DNA from: HGM12713 sp045593725 | Lineage (GTDB): Bacteria > Bacillota > Clostridia > Oscillospirales > CAG-272 | Assembly (NCBI GenBank): GCA_045593725.1 | Contig: JAZNXE010000041.1 | Span: 1 to 51,939 of the forward strand | Reading direction: 5' to 3' | Length of the DNA stretch: 51,939 nucleotides | Shown here: positions 6,034-15,039 of the stretch, in pieces | Position numbering within the stretch: the first letter of the stretch is position 1 | How the letters are laid out: each line of letters opens with the position of its first letter | The notes under the pieces: generated by a model | Databases searched by the model: none | Told to the model about the DNA's origin: nothing | The model's input: the letters and a program-made list of their open reading frames with translations, nothing else | Translations under genes and position numbers: made by a program

Positions 6034-8064
6034 TTATTCAGCCTCAGCTGCTTCCTCAGCAGCCTCCTCTGCGTACTCCTCGGGCATAGCCTCTGCCTCT
6101 GCCTGAGCCTCGTCAAGAAGCGCTCTGATAGAAAGGCTTACCTTCTGCTTCTCCTCGTCGATAGCAATGATCTTCGCGTCAACTACCTGACCTACCTCGA
6201 GAACGTCCGCGGGCTTGCCTATCTTCTCCTGCGCTATCTGGGAGATGTGGATAAGTCCGTCAACGCCGTCGCATATCTCAGCAAACGCGCCGAAGGGCAT
6301 AAGGCTTACTATCTTAACAGACGCAACGTCGCCTACCGCGTACTTGCCTGTGAAGAGATACCAAGGATTGGTATCGTCTGTCTTGTAGCCCAGAGAAATT
6401 CTCTTCTTCTCCGCGTCGAAGCTCTTAACGAAAACGGTTATCTCGTCGCCAACAGAAACTACTGCCGCGGGAGTTGCGATAGGCTTCCATGAAAGCTCTG
6501 TCTTATGTACCATTCCGTCTACTCCGCCAAGGTCAACGAATGCGCCGTAAGCGGTCATACTCTTAACCACGCCCGTATATACCTTGCCTTCCTCAATAGA
6601 AGACCAGAAAGCCTCCTCAGCGGCGCGGCGGCGCTCTCTCATAACTACGCGGATAGAGCCGATAGCTCTCTTTTCCTTGATTTCGATAACCTTAAGCTCA
6701 ACCTCGGTTCCCTTAAGGACGTTAAGGTCGCCATCCTTTGCAATACCCGTGTGGGATGCGGGAACGAATATCTTGGTAGCGCCAACGAGAACGCTTACTC
6801 CGCCCTTAACTATCCCAACGACCTTACCCGTAAGGATTTCGCCGTTTTCGGACGCGTCAACGATTCTCTGCCAATCCTTTGCAGAGTCAACGTACTTCTT
6901 GGAAAGCTCCGCGATACCCTCGATATCGCTTACTCTGCCAACGCGTGCCTCGATGGTGTCGCCCTTTTTATAAAGGTCTGTCAGCTTTACAGAAGCATCG
7001 TCTGTAATCTGCTCAGCCTTGATAATGCCGGTAACCTGTGCGCCAAGATCAAGCTGAAGCTCAGCGTCGGTAACGTAAGTTACAGTACCGGTAACGATAT
7101 CTCCTGTTTTTAAAGTTTTGAAAGATTCTGCGAGCATTGCTTCGAAATTTTCATTCATTTCGCTCATTTTGTTGTGTACCTCCTGAATTACGCCTGACGG
7201 GGTTGAGGCTCCCGCGGCAATTCCTACTTTCGCGTAGGGACGTTTTATTAAATTGTTAACCGTCAGCTCGTCCGCTCTTTCAATACGGACGGTCTGCGGG
7301 CAATTTTCTTTACATACGGCATAGAGCTTTGCGGTGTTAGAGCTTTCCTTACCGCCTATGACTATCATAGCGTCACACTCACCTGCCAAAGCTGCGGCTT
7401 CCTTCTGCCGCTCTTCCGTAACATTACATATTGTATCAAAAATTAAGGGATTTGTACATACTTTTCTTAAAAGTTCTTGTGTTTTTCTCCATTCCGCCAG
7501 TTTTTGAGTGGTTTGGGCGGCTAAAACGGGACGTTTATTGTTTAATTTGACGAAAAGCCCGTTTTTGCCCTTTTCCAAAAGCTCGTCGGCGGTAGAAAAA
7601 GTCAGCTTTTCATAGTCAAAATAGCTCAAAATTCCAACCACCTCTGGGTGGTCCTCCTTGCCCAGAAGAAGAAATATGTTCTCCTCCTTTGAGTGCTTTT
7701 TTGCTATATTGTGTATCTTTTTGACGTAGGGGCAGGTGCAGTCTATATAGGAAAAATGAGGATTTCGCTCCGCCTGTGTCCTGAGCTTTTCCTCGTCCTC
7801 GCGGGGGATTCCGTGGGCGCGGATAAAAACGGTCACGGGCGAGTCCTCCGACGCGCTTTGAGCAAGCTCGTCTATCTCGTCCATATTCGTAACCCTCACA
7901 CCCTTAGTGACTAACATCTCATTGTAGGTTTCGTTGTGGATAAGCGTACCGAGGGTATATATCCTCTCGCCGTACCTTCGGTTTTCAATTTTCTCTTCAA
8001 GGCTATCGGTAGCGCGTTTAACGCCAAAACAAAAGCCCGCGTTTTTTGCTATCGTTATATTCAT
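6034..8064 (-). CDS. ispH: Fused HMBPP reductase (IspH) and ribosomal protein S1-like protein
   Basis: The N-terminal part, about 280 residues from the ATG at 8064, is IspH, the last enzyme of the MEP isoprenoid pathway. It reduces HMBPP to IPP and DMAPP using a [4Fe-4S] cluster held by three Cys, visible in NAGFCFGVK (Cys12), DCTCPYV and DTICNVT. The C-terminal part has four S1 RNA-binding repeats beginning near GDIVTGTVTYV, GEILTGKVVGIV, GKVYTGVVKSM and GDVASVKIVSLM, and ends in an acidic Glu/Ala tail. This fusion is known in Clostridia. I place the start at MNITIAKNAGF; an upstream TTG at 8109 would add 15 residues unlike the family. No strong promoter is seen; upstream lies a hairpin element of family R1. 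Confidence 0.93.
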   Translation of the reverse strand: MNITIAKNAGFCFGVKRATDSLEEKIENRRYGERIYTLGTLIHNETYNEMLVTKGVRVTNMDEIDELAQSASEDSPVTVFIRAHGIPREDEEKLRTQAERNPHFSYIDCTCPYVKKIHNIAKKHSKEENIFLLLGKEDHPEVVGILSYFDYEKLTFSTADELLEKGKNGLFVKLNNKRPVLAAQTTQKLAEWRKTQELLRKVCTNPLIFDTICNVTEERQKEAAALAGECDAMIVIGGKESSNTAKLYAVCKENCPQTVRIERADELTVNNLIKRPYAKVGIAAGASTPSGVIQEVHNKMSEMNENFEAMLAESFKTLKTGDIVTGTVTYVTDAELQLDLGAQVTGIIKAEQITDDASVKLTDLYKKGDTIEARVGRVSDIEGIAELSKKYVDSAKDWQRIVDASENGEILTGKVVGIVKGGVSVLVGATKIFVPASHTGIAKDGDLNVLKGTEVELKVIEIKEKRAIGSIRVVMRERRRAAEEAFWSSIEEGKVYTGVVKSMTAYGAFVDLGGVDGMVHKTELSWKPIATPAAVVSVGDEITVFVKSFDAEKKRISLGYKTDDTNPWYLFTGKYAVGDVASVKIVSLMPFGAFAEICDGVDGLIHISQIAQEKIGKPADVLEVGQVVDAKIIAIDEEKQKVSLSIRALLDEAQAEAEAMPEEYAEEAAEEAAEAE

Positions 8065-8112
8065 AAATTTCTCGTTTTCGGTTTGTTTTAAGGATATCGC
8101 CACACCCAAGTA

Positions 8113-8612
8113 TTAAAGTTTTCGTCCACCTTTTTCAAAAGGTGGCGAGGTCAAGGGCAAGTAGCCCTTGTCGACCTCCGCAGAGGTCGAAATTTCCATG
8201 CGTTCAACGAGCGCAGGAAAGGTGAATTGCCTCGCAAACGAGGCAAGAGGAAAACCCTCGCCGGGGGTTTTCCTTATCTTTTTTCTTTGGCACTGAAGAT
8301 CGGTCAAAAGTATAGTCGTCTTTGGTACTGCCGTACCCAATACTCCTTACTTTTTCCTATTTATGACACGGCTTCATCGCCCACCGGGCGCGCCATATCA
8401 TAAATCACAAAGAAAAAAGAAACAAAAAAGAAACGCCGATGGAAAGATTTCGCCCGTTGCGACGGGCGACTTAGGGCGTTGCCCTAAGAACCCACGAGCT
8501 TTTGAAAAAGCTCGACCAAAACTTTCATAATTGGGTCTGCGCGAACCCTTACAATAATCCCCTCAAGAAGTTCTTTGCGCTACTTTCTTTCAAGAAAGTA
8601 GCAAAAAACCTA
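8113..8612. repeat. Multi-hairpin element, family R1, copy A (two facing arms)
   Basis: The left arm (8116-8273) carries in order H1 CCACC-TTTTTCAAAA-GGTGG (8126-8145), H2 AAGGGC/GCCCTT (8153-8169), H3 GACCTC-CGCA-GAGGTC (8173-8188), the block GCGCAGGAAAGGTGAATT, H4 GCCTCG-CAAA-CGAGGC (8229-8244) and H5 with GGAAAACCC-TCGCC-GGGGGTTTTCC (8249-8273). The right arm (about 8450-8601) is the same set inverted: H3 GCCCGT/ACGGGC, H2 TTAGGGC/GCCCTAA, H1 CGAGCTTTT/AAAAGCTCG, then GCGCGAACCC and an outer hairpin H0 CTACTTTC/GAAAGTAG. Stems differ between arms but stay paired. The element fills the space between thiI and ispH-rpsA. A weak promoter for ispH-rpsA (TTGAAA at the foot of H1, then TAATAC) may lie in it. 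Confidence 0.75.
8351..8394 (+). repeat. 44-bp repeat, family R4, copy 1
   Basis: The block TTTTTCCTATTT, a variable hexamer, CGGCTTCATCGCCCA and GGGCGCGCC recurs in inverse orientation at 40535-40580. It contains a short GCCCA/TGGGC-type stem and sits between the two arms of copy A of R1. Confidence 0.6.
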
Positions 8613-8624
8613 ACAAGCTCTAAC

Positions 8625-9809
8625 TTAATACCTCGCCTCGATATTTACCGTATAAAGGCTCTCGAAGGCCTCGTCGGCGAGGGCATCGAAATCAACCTTT
8701 GCCGCCTGTGCCAGAACCTTCTCCATCTCAGGCTTGGTCTTGGGATGTCTTGGAGTAAATACAGTACAGCAATCCTCGTAGGGCTGAATTGAGGTTTCAA
8801 AAGCGCCCATTTTACGGGAGATAGTCACTATCTCCTCCTTATCCATACCTATGCAGGGACGGAAAACGGGAATATCGACCGCGCTGTCGGTAACGCAGAG
8901 AGCTTGCATAGTCTGTGACGCCACCTGCGCCAGACTCTCCCCCGTTATAAGCGCCGAGCAGCCCTTATACGCCGCGACTCTCTCGGCTATCTTCATCATA
9001 AATCTGCGAAGCAGGAGAGTAAAATAGTCCTCCTCGCAGTTCTTGACCAGCTCCTCCTGAATATGAGTGAGGGAAACTATATGCACACGCACCTCTCCCG
9101 CGTATTCCGCAAGGATAGACGCAAGCTCCAGCACCTTTTCCCTTGCCCTTTCGCTGGTGTAGGGGAAGGACTCAAAGTGGAGCGCCTCAATCTTAACTCC
9201 GCGCTTCGCCATCATATAACCCGCAACGGGTGAGTCGATACCTCCCGACAAAAGGAGAAGTCCCCGTCCGCTGGTTCCCACGGGCATACCGCCCGCTCCC
9301 TTAAAGCTTCCCGCCGAAAGGTATGCACCAAATTCGCGTATTTCAACCCTTACAACCGTGTCGGGATTATGGACATCAACCTTTATTTTGGGGCAGCTCT
9401 CAAGGATATATCCGCCAACCTCTCTGGCAAGCTCCATAGAGTCAAGGGGGAACGCCTTGTCCGAGCGCTTTGCCTCAACCTTAAAGGTCTTCTTGCTCTC
9501 CAAAAACTGTGGAATATACTCCTGCGCAACACGCTTTATATCGTCCATATTCTTTTTGCATACAGCGGCTCTCTGCACGGCAACTATACCGAACACCTTA
9601 CAAGCAGACGCGAACATTCCGTCTATATCGGCAAGCTCGTCCTTTGGCTCGATATATATGGTGCTCTGAGCGCGGTAAACTTCAAAATCACCGTACGCCG
9701 CAGCTCTGTGTCTTATCTCACGGCAGAGCACATCCTCAAAATATTTGCGGTTCGCGCCCTTAAGGACTATCTCGCCGTACTTGCAAAGCAATATTTCTCT
9801 ATGCTTCAT
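8625..9809 (-). CDS. thiI: tRNA 4-thiouridine synthase ThiI (no rhodanese domain)
   Basis: The 394-residue protein has the ThiI order: N-terminal ferredoxin-like plus THUMP region (about 1-165) and a PP-loop ATPase domain with SGGIDSPVAGYMM (SGGIDS at 188-193) and ITGESLAQVASQTMQAL. It adenylates U8 of tRNA and inserts sulfur taken from a cysteine desulfurase persulfide. The C-terminal rhodanese domain of the E. coli enzyme is absent, as is common in Firmicutes. Such ThiI usually work with a NifS-type partner; here a NifS-like gene lies 38 kb away (47589-48758). It is cotranscribed with the upstream exonuclease gene (nine-base gap). Confidence 0.93.
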   Translation of the reverse strand: MKHREILLCKYGEIVLKGANRKYFEDVLCREIRHRAAAYGDFEVYRAQSTIYIEPKDELADIDGMFASACKVFGIVAVQRAAVCKKNMDDIKRVAQEYIPQFLESKKTFKVEAKRSDKAFPLDSMELAREVGGYILESCPKIKVDVHNPDTVVRVEIREFGAYLSAGSFKGAGGMPVGTSGRGLLLLSGGIDSPVAGYMMAKRGVKIEALHFESFPYTSERAREKVLELASILAEYAGEVRVHIVSLTHIQEELVKNCEEDYFTLLLRRFMMKIAERVAAYKGCSALITGESLAQVASQTMQALCVTDSAVDIPVFRPCIGMDKEEIVTISRKMGAFETSIQPYEDCCTVFTPRHPKTKPEMEKVLAQAAKVDFDALADEAFESLYTVNIEARY

Positions 9810-9818
9810 ATCCTCACC

Positions 9819-10901
9819 TTAATTAGCGTAATAATTGGGGAACAGCGTTTCCCAGACCTTGCGGCAGCCGTAGGTATCGGCAATAGACGAGTGAGCAACT
9901 CCCTCCCACTCTATATCAAAGCACGCCATCGCGTCTGTAAGAGAGGCGTGAAGAATGTCGGGTCGCACCTCGTGAGTATAGCGCACGAACTCGTTGGCAC
10001 AGCAAAGAACCTTTTTGTGAAGCTCCTCGCGCTCCGCCTCTGTATCGTATATGTACTTGATATGGCTGAAATCGGTGGATACGCCGTAGGCTATAATATG
10101 GTCAGCGCCATCAAATATACGCTTGATTTCGGGAATAAGCTCGGCAAGCGTAGGAGCGTCCTCTACCATCTCGGGAGAGATGTGGTGTATCTTTTCGCTG
10201 TCCTTCCACTTCTTTTTCTTAATAGGCTTTACGAGAGTATCCATTACAAGCTCTCCGTAGCCGTTGATAACGGTTATGGAAAGTATCTCGTCGTGAACGT
10301 AAAAGCCCGTAAGCTCAAGGTCAAAAAAGAGTATTCTTCCTCGGTCCATTCCGTAATGCGCCGCTCTGTGAGCGTCGCCCTCCACACGCCGTATAGCCAT
10401 TTCCTCAGCGTAGCAGGCGGTACAGAGCTTCTTTTTGTATCTTATATCCTTGCCGCATCTGACGCACATCTGAGGAAGCTTGTTACAGGTCCTCTTATCG
10501 TAGAAATAAAGGACCGACTTGTCTGCCCTGACGGTATATGCCACAGGCTCCTCTATTGGCTCATAGTGCATCTTGGAAAGACGCTCGGCAGAGTAATATC
10601 CGCAGGCGGCGGCGTTTTTCGCGCTCATTCTGTTTATAACCGCCCCGCTGGGAAGAGTCATAGTATCCTTGCGGGCGTTGGGAAAGTACCATGTTTCGGG
10701 CGGAGCCTCCACCACTCTCGCGGGGTCAAAATAATATATTATATCTCCGTCGGGAGCAATATCGTAGGCAATTGGGTCGCCCGAGGGCATAAGATGCATC
10801 TGGGAAAGCGTCTGGCGCGTGAGATAATTTTTTCTGTCAGCGTCGGCGGTGTTTATCTGCTTTATAGTCGCCCCCGAGCGAAGCTTCATCTCGTTTTTCA
10901 A
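9819..10901 (-). CDS. DEDDh 3'-5' exonuclease with duplicated N-terminal module and zinc ribbon
   Basis: The C-terminal half (from about residue 188) is a DnaQ/RNase T-type exonuclease: FDLELTG holds Asp194 and Glu196, HHISPEMV and YGVSTDFSHIKYI follow, and HSSIADTYG supplies the catalytic His and last Asp. Before it lies a zinc ribbon, CVRCG at about 146 and CTAC at about 160. The N-terminus holds two copies of a module of about 58 residues (about 7-64 and 82-140), each with SGA-x-I, Leu-Ser-x-Met-His, Pro-x-x-Tyr and an aromatic run before Asp. I do not recognise this module. The start is TTG at 10901, eight bases after GGAGG; the first ATG is four codons further. It leads the operon with thiI from a perfect promoter. 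Confidence 0.82.
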   Translation of the reverse strand: MKNEMKLRSGATIKQINTADADRKNYLTRQTLSQMHLMPSGDPIAYDIAPDGDIIYYFDPARVVEAPPETWYFPNARKDTMTLPSGAVINRMSAKNAAACGYYSAERLSKMHYEPIEEPVAYTVRADKSVLYFYDKRTCNKLPQMCVRCGKDIRYKKKLCTACYAEEMAIRRVEGDAHRAAHYGMDRGRILFFDLELTGFYVHDEILSITVINGYGELVMDTLVKPIKKKKWKDSEKIHHISPEMVEDAPTLAELIPEIKRIFDGADHIIAYGVSTDFSHIKYIYDTEAEREELHKKVLCCANEFVRYTHEVRPDILHASLTDAMACFDIEWEGVAHSSIADTYGCRKVWETLFPNYYAN

Positions 10902-10954
10902 TATATATTCCTCCGAAAAATATCCGTAAATTGTAAAATAAAAATCTGAATTAC

Positions 10955-10983
10955 ATTATATCACAAAAAACAGTGTGTGTCAA
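10955..10983 (-). promoter_or_regulatory. Consensus promoter for exonuclease-thiI
   Basis: TTGACA (10978-10983) and TATAAT (10955-10960) on the minus strand with a 17-base spacer. Confidence 0.87.
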
Positions 10984-10988
10984 CCGAA

Positions 10989-11026
10989 AAAGACTCAATA
11001 CGGAAATAAATCCATATAGAGTCTTT
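10989..11026 (-). terminator. Terminator of the permease gene
   Basis: AAAGACTC (minus strand, from 11026) pairs with GAGTCTTT (to 10989), with further ATA/TAT and GGA/TCC pairs inside, and is followed by T residues. It lies just before the promoter of the next operon. Confidence 0.65.
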
Positions 11027-11094
11027 CTGAAAGCGCGCTATATCAGATGCCCTTCTTCTCTTAGCTATGCAAATATTAAATTTCACTCCTCGGC

Positions 11095-12279
11095 TTACAT
11101 TATCAGTAACATCGCCACAAGAAGCAGAGCAAGCATACCAAAGTTGAAAAGCGAGAATTTAAGGATATAGCTGCCTATCCTTGATGGCTCGTGCTTTGCG
11201 TACTCGCGGAATGTTATAAGACTCGCCAGCGAGGCAATAAGCGTTCCCGCTCCGCCTATGTTTACTCCTACCAGCAAGGGGGCGTAATTATCGGTAAACT
11301 GGGAAAGAAGTATGGCAGAGGGCACGTTGCTTATAAGCTGACAGGAAAGAGTGCTTACCACAAGAGTATTCTGCTCCAAAAGCCACGAGAAAAGCTCTCT
11401 TACCGCGTCTATCCTTGCCATATTCCCCGAAAATATAAAGAAAAACACAAAGGTCAATAAAAGGGGATAATCCACCTGACCAAGAGCCTTTCTGTCAAGA
11501 AACAAAAGAGCCAAGGGTATAACTATAAGTCCTATCCAATAGGGTATTCCGCGAAAAACTATGGCAATGGAAAGAGCGAAAAGAAGCAGATATACCGCGG
11601 TGCGCCAAGGCACAAGGCTTATTTTTTCCTCACCAAGCTCTAAAGGCTCTGCCTTTACGAAGATAATACAGCAAAGAGTTATCATTATTATCGAAATGAT
11701 AAAGGGCGGCGCCATTATTGCCATAAATTCCCCTGTGGGGATATTATATTTGGTGTAAAGATAAAGGTTTTGAGGGTTTCCAAAGGGAGTGAGCATACCT
11801 CCAAGATTAGCGGCAATATTCTGCATTATGAAGGTAAACGCCATATATTTTTTCTTTCCCGTAACGTCAAGGACAAGATATCCCAAAGGCAAAAAGGTAA
11901 GAAGAGCCATATCGTTGGCGATAAGCATAGAGCCTATAAAGGTTATATAAACAAGTGCCAGCACCGCAAGACGGGCACTTTTAAACAGCTCTACTATCCT
12001 GCGGGCAAGCATATAAAAGAAGCGGATATTTTTCAGGGCGCAGACCACGGCAAGAACGCAGAAAAGGCAGGTAAGGGTCTTAAGGTCAAAATAACCTAGA
12101 TATTCCGCGTCGGGCGGAACGATAACGCAGGTTATGGCAGCGGCAACCATAGCCACAATCATAACCATATTCTTTTTGGCAAAGCCTAAAACCTCTGACA
12201 TAAAGCTGTGTCCGCCTCGGCGAGAGCCAAAATGATGGCGGTGCGTGCCGAAATGTCGGGGCAAATGTGCGTGGTTCAT
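11095..12279 (-). CDS. ArsB/NhaD/SLC13-type ion permease
   Basis: The 394-residue protein has a His/Arg-rich N-terminal tail and about ten membrane helices. Motifs fit the ion transporter superfamily: IANDMALLTFLPLG in the first half with NLGGMLTPFGNPQNLYLY after it, and LISNVPSAILLSQF with GVNIGGAGTLIASLAS in the second half, i.e. the inverted re-entrant repeats. Substrate is not evident; arsenite, Na+/H+ and dicarboxylate carriers share this fold. The start is the ATG at 12279, preceded by GGGAGG; an upstream in-frame TTG overlaps that ribosome binding site and is rejected. It is monocistronic with its own promoter and terminator. Confidence 0.85.
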   Translation of the reverse strand: MNHAHLPRHFGTHRHHFGSRRGGHSFMSEVLGFAKKNMVMIVAMVAAAITCVIVPPDAEYLGYFDLKTLTCLFCVLAVVCALKNIRFFYMLARRIVELFKSARLAVLALVYITFIGSMLIANDMALLTFLPLGYLVLDVTGKKKYMAFTFIMQNIAANLGGMLTPFGNPQNLYLYTKYNIPTGEFMAIMAPPFIISIIMITLCCIIFVKAEPLELGEEKISLVPWRTAVYLLLFALSIAIVFRGIPYWIGLIVIPLALLFLDRKALGQVDYPLLLTFVFFFIFSGNMARIDAVRELFSWLLEQNTLVVSTLSCQLISNVPSAILLSQFTDNYAPLLVGVNIGGAGTLIASLASLITFREYAKHEPSRIGSYILKFSLFNFGMLALLLVAMLLIM

Positions 12280-12313
12280 ATACCTACCTCCCTTCAAAAT
12301 TCACAACCCATAC

Positions 12314-12342
12314 ATTTTAACTCTGTTAATAACTTTTGTCAA
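12314..12342 (-). promoter_or_regulatory. Promoter of the permease gene
   Basis: TTGACA (12337-12342) and TAAAAT (12314-12319) on the minus strand with a 17-base spacer. Confidence 0.8.
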
Positions 12343-12443
12343 GAGGATTTGAAAATAAATTTCGCGCAATAAATATTGCCCTGAGAAATACCCCTCCATA
12401 CCTTCGCAGAGAGAAGCTCTCCCCTTCCGCTATATAAAGAGCA

Positions 12444-12474
12444 CAAAAAAGCGAGAGGATATTCTCCTCCCGCT
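12444..12474 (-). terminator. Terminator of the hexuronide operon
   Basis: AGCGGGAGGA (minus strand, from 12474) pairs with TCCTCTCGCT (to 12450; one mismatch), followed by six T. It lies just after the stop of the last operon gene. Confidence 0.85.
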
Positions 12475-12480
12475 ATTCTT

Positions 12481-13653
12481 TTAAAAATCCAGCACGTCGG
12501 CGCTTATGAGAGCTATCTCCCTGCGTCCGTTCATTGTGGTATCGAAGCTTATATGGCTTCCGCCCCATACGAAGCGAGCATGGAGGTCACAGCGTGTGTC
12601 ACCCCATTTGTCGGGTCCGTTATCGTCTACTCTAAAGAGCACGCGGCTCTCACCCGTACGCATGCTGTACGCCACAAGATATCGGGCATTCCAGTCGTCT
12701 TTTCTGCCGCAGTATCCGTCGCCTATAATATAATTTCCATCAGGCGAGAAGCAGCAGTGGATATCAGAATTCGCATTTTCGGCTCTGCGCCCAACGAAGT
12801 AAGGCAGGTCGTACTCGGTCCAATCGCCACTCACTGTATCGATGATATACATACTCTTCTTTTCTCCCTCCACCGTGCAGTGAGCCACCAGCTCACGCTC
12901 GTTTTTCCAATGGTAGTGTGAGAAATAAGTATTCTTAAGCACAGGATATATATTTCCCTCCCTGTCGCTTATTATCAGCGAGGTCGTCCACTGAACACCC
13001 TCTCTGGGGAAATTACGCACCAGCATCAAAAAGCGGTCGGATGCGGTATTGAAGGTAATGTGGTTTATGAGTATCTTATCCTCGGGAGCAAAGCCCGAAA
13101 TACGGGCAAGTGCCTCGTAGGAAACTATCTGCTTAGATGTTCCATTATCCATATCTACAAGGAACACTCCATCCTCGGCAGGGGCGTTCACGTCGGCGTA
13201 CTCGTCAACAAATCCCGCGTAGCCGTAGCCGGGGCGAAAGGCGTATATACGTCCGAAGTTTATCGCAAGTCCCCATTTGCCGTCGGGCGAGATACACGCC
13301 GAGGGTCTGTCAGCATACTTCTTCTCCCCTGTAACAAAGTTATGAGTCAGAGTATAAAATTTTCCGTCCTCGCAGACGTTGTAATATACAGTGTTCTCCT
13401 CTGTGGGATGATACTGAAGCATTGCTCCCTGTTGGAAGTTCCACGCCGTAGTTTCTCCTATCTTAACGAATCTGTCGTCATCAAGATAACCTACCTCGCA
13501 AACGTCCTCTGCCGTGGGCAGCCTGTCCATAAAGGGCACTCTGTGGCAAAGATGCTTTCCGTTCTTTCCCGTAGCCCTCATATCGTAATACGCAAAGAAA
13601 TAATGAGCGCCGTCATTTGGCGTAATTATTTTGATATCCTTTTCGTTCATCAT
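12481..13653 (-). CDS. Beta-propeller protein of the hexuronide operon
   Basis: The 390-residue protein has no signal peptide and is built of repeated beta blades with SPDGKWGLAI, TASDRFLML, SPDGNYIIGDGY and similar turns, as in TolB/WD40-like propellers. It begins with a segment HYFFAYYDMRATGKNGKHL and carries WNFQQGAMLQYHP. Oligogalacturonide lyases (PL22) are seven-bladed propellers of this size, so a lyase acting on unsaturated or short uronides is a reasonable guess, but I cannot point to the catalytic residues of that family. It is the last gene of the operon, nine bases after uxaA, with AAGGAGG before the ATG. Confidence 0.6.
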   Translation of the reverse strand: MMNEKDIKIITPNDGAHYFFAYYDMRATGKNGKHLCHRVPFMDRLPTAEDVCEVGYLDDDRFVKIGETTAWNFQQGAMLQYHPTEENTVYYNVCEDGKFYTLTHNFVTGEKKYADRPSACISPDGKWGLAINFGRIYAFRPGYGYAGFVDEYADVNAPAEDGVFLVDMDNGTSKQIVSYEALARISGFAPEDKILINHITFNTASDRFLMLVRNFPREGVQWTTSLIISDREGNIYPVLKNTYFSHYHWKNERELVAHCTVEGEKKSMYIIDTVSGDWTEYDLPYFVGRRAENANSDIHCCFSPDGNYIIGDGYCGRKDDWNARYLVAYSMRTGESRVLFRVDDNGPDKWGDTRCDLHARFVWGGSHISFDTTMNGRREIALISADVLDF

Positions 13654-13662
13654 TTTTCCTCC

Positions 13663-15039
13663 TTAAAGAGTTACTCCGTCCTTGAATATAGCAAGGTCGT
13701 AATATCCCCGAGCCTCGCTCTTGCTTTCCTTACCCTCGGCAACCTCTATACAAAGGGCAAAAAGTCGGTCAGCCAGCGCATCCATATCGGCGCCGTCAAG
13801 CAGTACCCCTGCGTCAAAATCTATCCAATGGGGCTTCTTACTTGCGAGAGGAGAGTTTGTGGAAATCTTAAGGGTAGGCACTGCCGCAGATATAGGTGTT
13901 CCTCTGCCCGTGGTGAAGAGCACTATATGAGCTCCCGATGCGGCGAGATTTGTAACTGCCACCATATCGTTTCCCGGGCCGTTGACCATATAAAGTCCGC
14001 CCTCAGCGTCAGGACGCTCTCCAAAGTTAAGCGCTCCGCAGAGCATTACCTTACCCGCCTTCTGTACGCAGCCGAGAGATTTCTCCTCAAGTGTTGAAAT
14101 TCCTCCAGCTATATTTCCGGGGGAGGGATTGTCGGCAATACCCTCTCCGTGGTCAATAAAGTACTGTCTGAAATCCTTTATCATTTTCGCGCCGCGCTCA
14201 AAGGTGTCCGCGTCCTTGCTACGGGAGAGCAATAGCTGCTCCGCTCCGAACATCTCGGGTATCTCGGTCATAAGCACGGTAGCCCCGTAAGCGGCAAAAC
14301 GCTCCATTACACGTCCCACCAAGGGATTTGCGGTAATTCCGCTATATCCGTCGCTTCCGCCACACTTAACCGATACGCGAAGCTTTGATATGGGAAGCTC
14401 TACCCTTTGGTCGGCTGCGGCAATAGCCTTAAGCTCGTCAAGGATAGCAAGTCCTTCCTCTATCTCGTCCTCGCAGTCCTGAACCGAGAGAAAGCGCACA
14501 CGCCGAGTGTCAACATCACCCAGCATTGCCTTCATATCCTCCATACGGTTGTTCTCGCATCCAAGTCCGAGAACAAGTACGCCTGCGGCGTTGGGATGGT
14601 TTATAAGTCCGCACAGTATTTTCTGAGTGGTAAGCAGGTCACCGCCCAGCTGTGAGCATCCGTAGGGATGGGTCAGTGCCTTTGCTCCGCTCTTTCTCGC
14701 CAGCTCCTTCGCCACGTCGTTTATACATCCTACCGTGGGAATTATCCAAACCTCGTTGCGTATTCCTACCTCGCCGTTCTCGCGCAGATATCCCATAAAG
14801 CTTCCGCTTTCGGTTCCCATAGGGGCGGTAGCCGTAGGCTCATAGGTCCAATCTCCCTTTCCCGCCAGCGCCGAGTGGAGATTTTCGGGGCTTACCTTGT
14901 CCCCTTGTGCAATATCCTTTGTGGCATATCCTATGGGGAAGCCGTATTTTATTACGCTTTCCCCTTTATTTATTTGGCACAGAGCGTACTTTTGACCGTC
15001 TGCTCTGACCTCTACGTTATCAGAGGGATGTATTCTCAT
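13663..15039 (-). CDS. uxaA: Altronate dehydratase
   Basis: The 458-residue protein aligns with UxaA along its length: a small N-terminal SAF-like domain (about 1-75) and a large C-terminal domain with GYLRENGEVGIRNEVWIIPT, HPYGCSQLGG, LGLGCENN and KCGGSDGYSGITANP. It removes water from D-altronate to give 2-keto-3-deoxygluconate, the third step of galacturonate breakdown; the enzyme needs iron. The ATG at 15039 lies inside the end of uxaB (20-base overlap) with GAGG upstream, so translation is coupled. The genes for the isomerase UxaC and for KDG kinase and aldolase are not in the window. Confidence 0.93.
   Translation of the reverse strand: MRIHPSDNVEVRADGQKYALCQINKGESVIKYGFPIGYATKDIAQGDKVSPENLHSALAGKGDWTYEPTATAPMGTESGSFMGYLRENGEVGIRNEVWIIPTVGCINDVAKELARKSGAKALTHPYGCSQLGGDLLTTQKILCGLINHPNAAGVLVLGLGCENNRMEDMKAMLGDVDTRRVRFLSVQDCEDEIEEGLAILDELKAIAAADQRVELPISKLRVSVKCGGSDGYSGITANPLVGRVMERFAAYGATVLMTEIPEMFGAEQLLLSRSKDADTFERGAKMIKDFRQYFIDHGEGIADNPSPGNIAGGISTLEEKSLGCVQKAGKVMLCGALNFGERPDAEGGLYMVNGPGNDMVAVTNLAASGAHIVLFTTGRGTPISAAVPTLKISTNSPLASKKPHWIDFDAGVLLDGADMDALADRLFALCIEVAEGKESKSEARGYYDLAIFKDGVTL

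Noticed and set aside
8064..8109. The upstream TTG start of ispH-rpsA
   Set aside because: The 15 extra residues do not resemble IspH, while MNITIAKNAGFCFGV matches the normal N-terminus.
9369..10949. A 526-codon plus-strand frame over thiI and the exonuclease gene
   Set aside because: It is antisense to two well-supported genes and reads through their junction; no family features in the translation.
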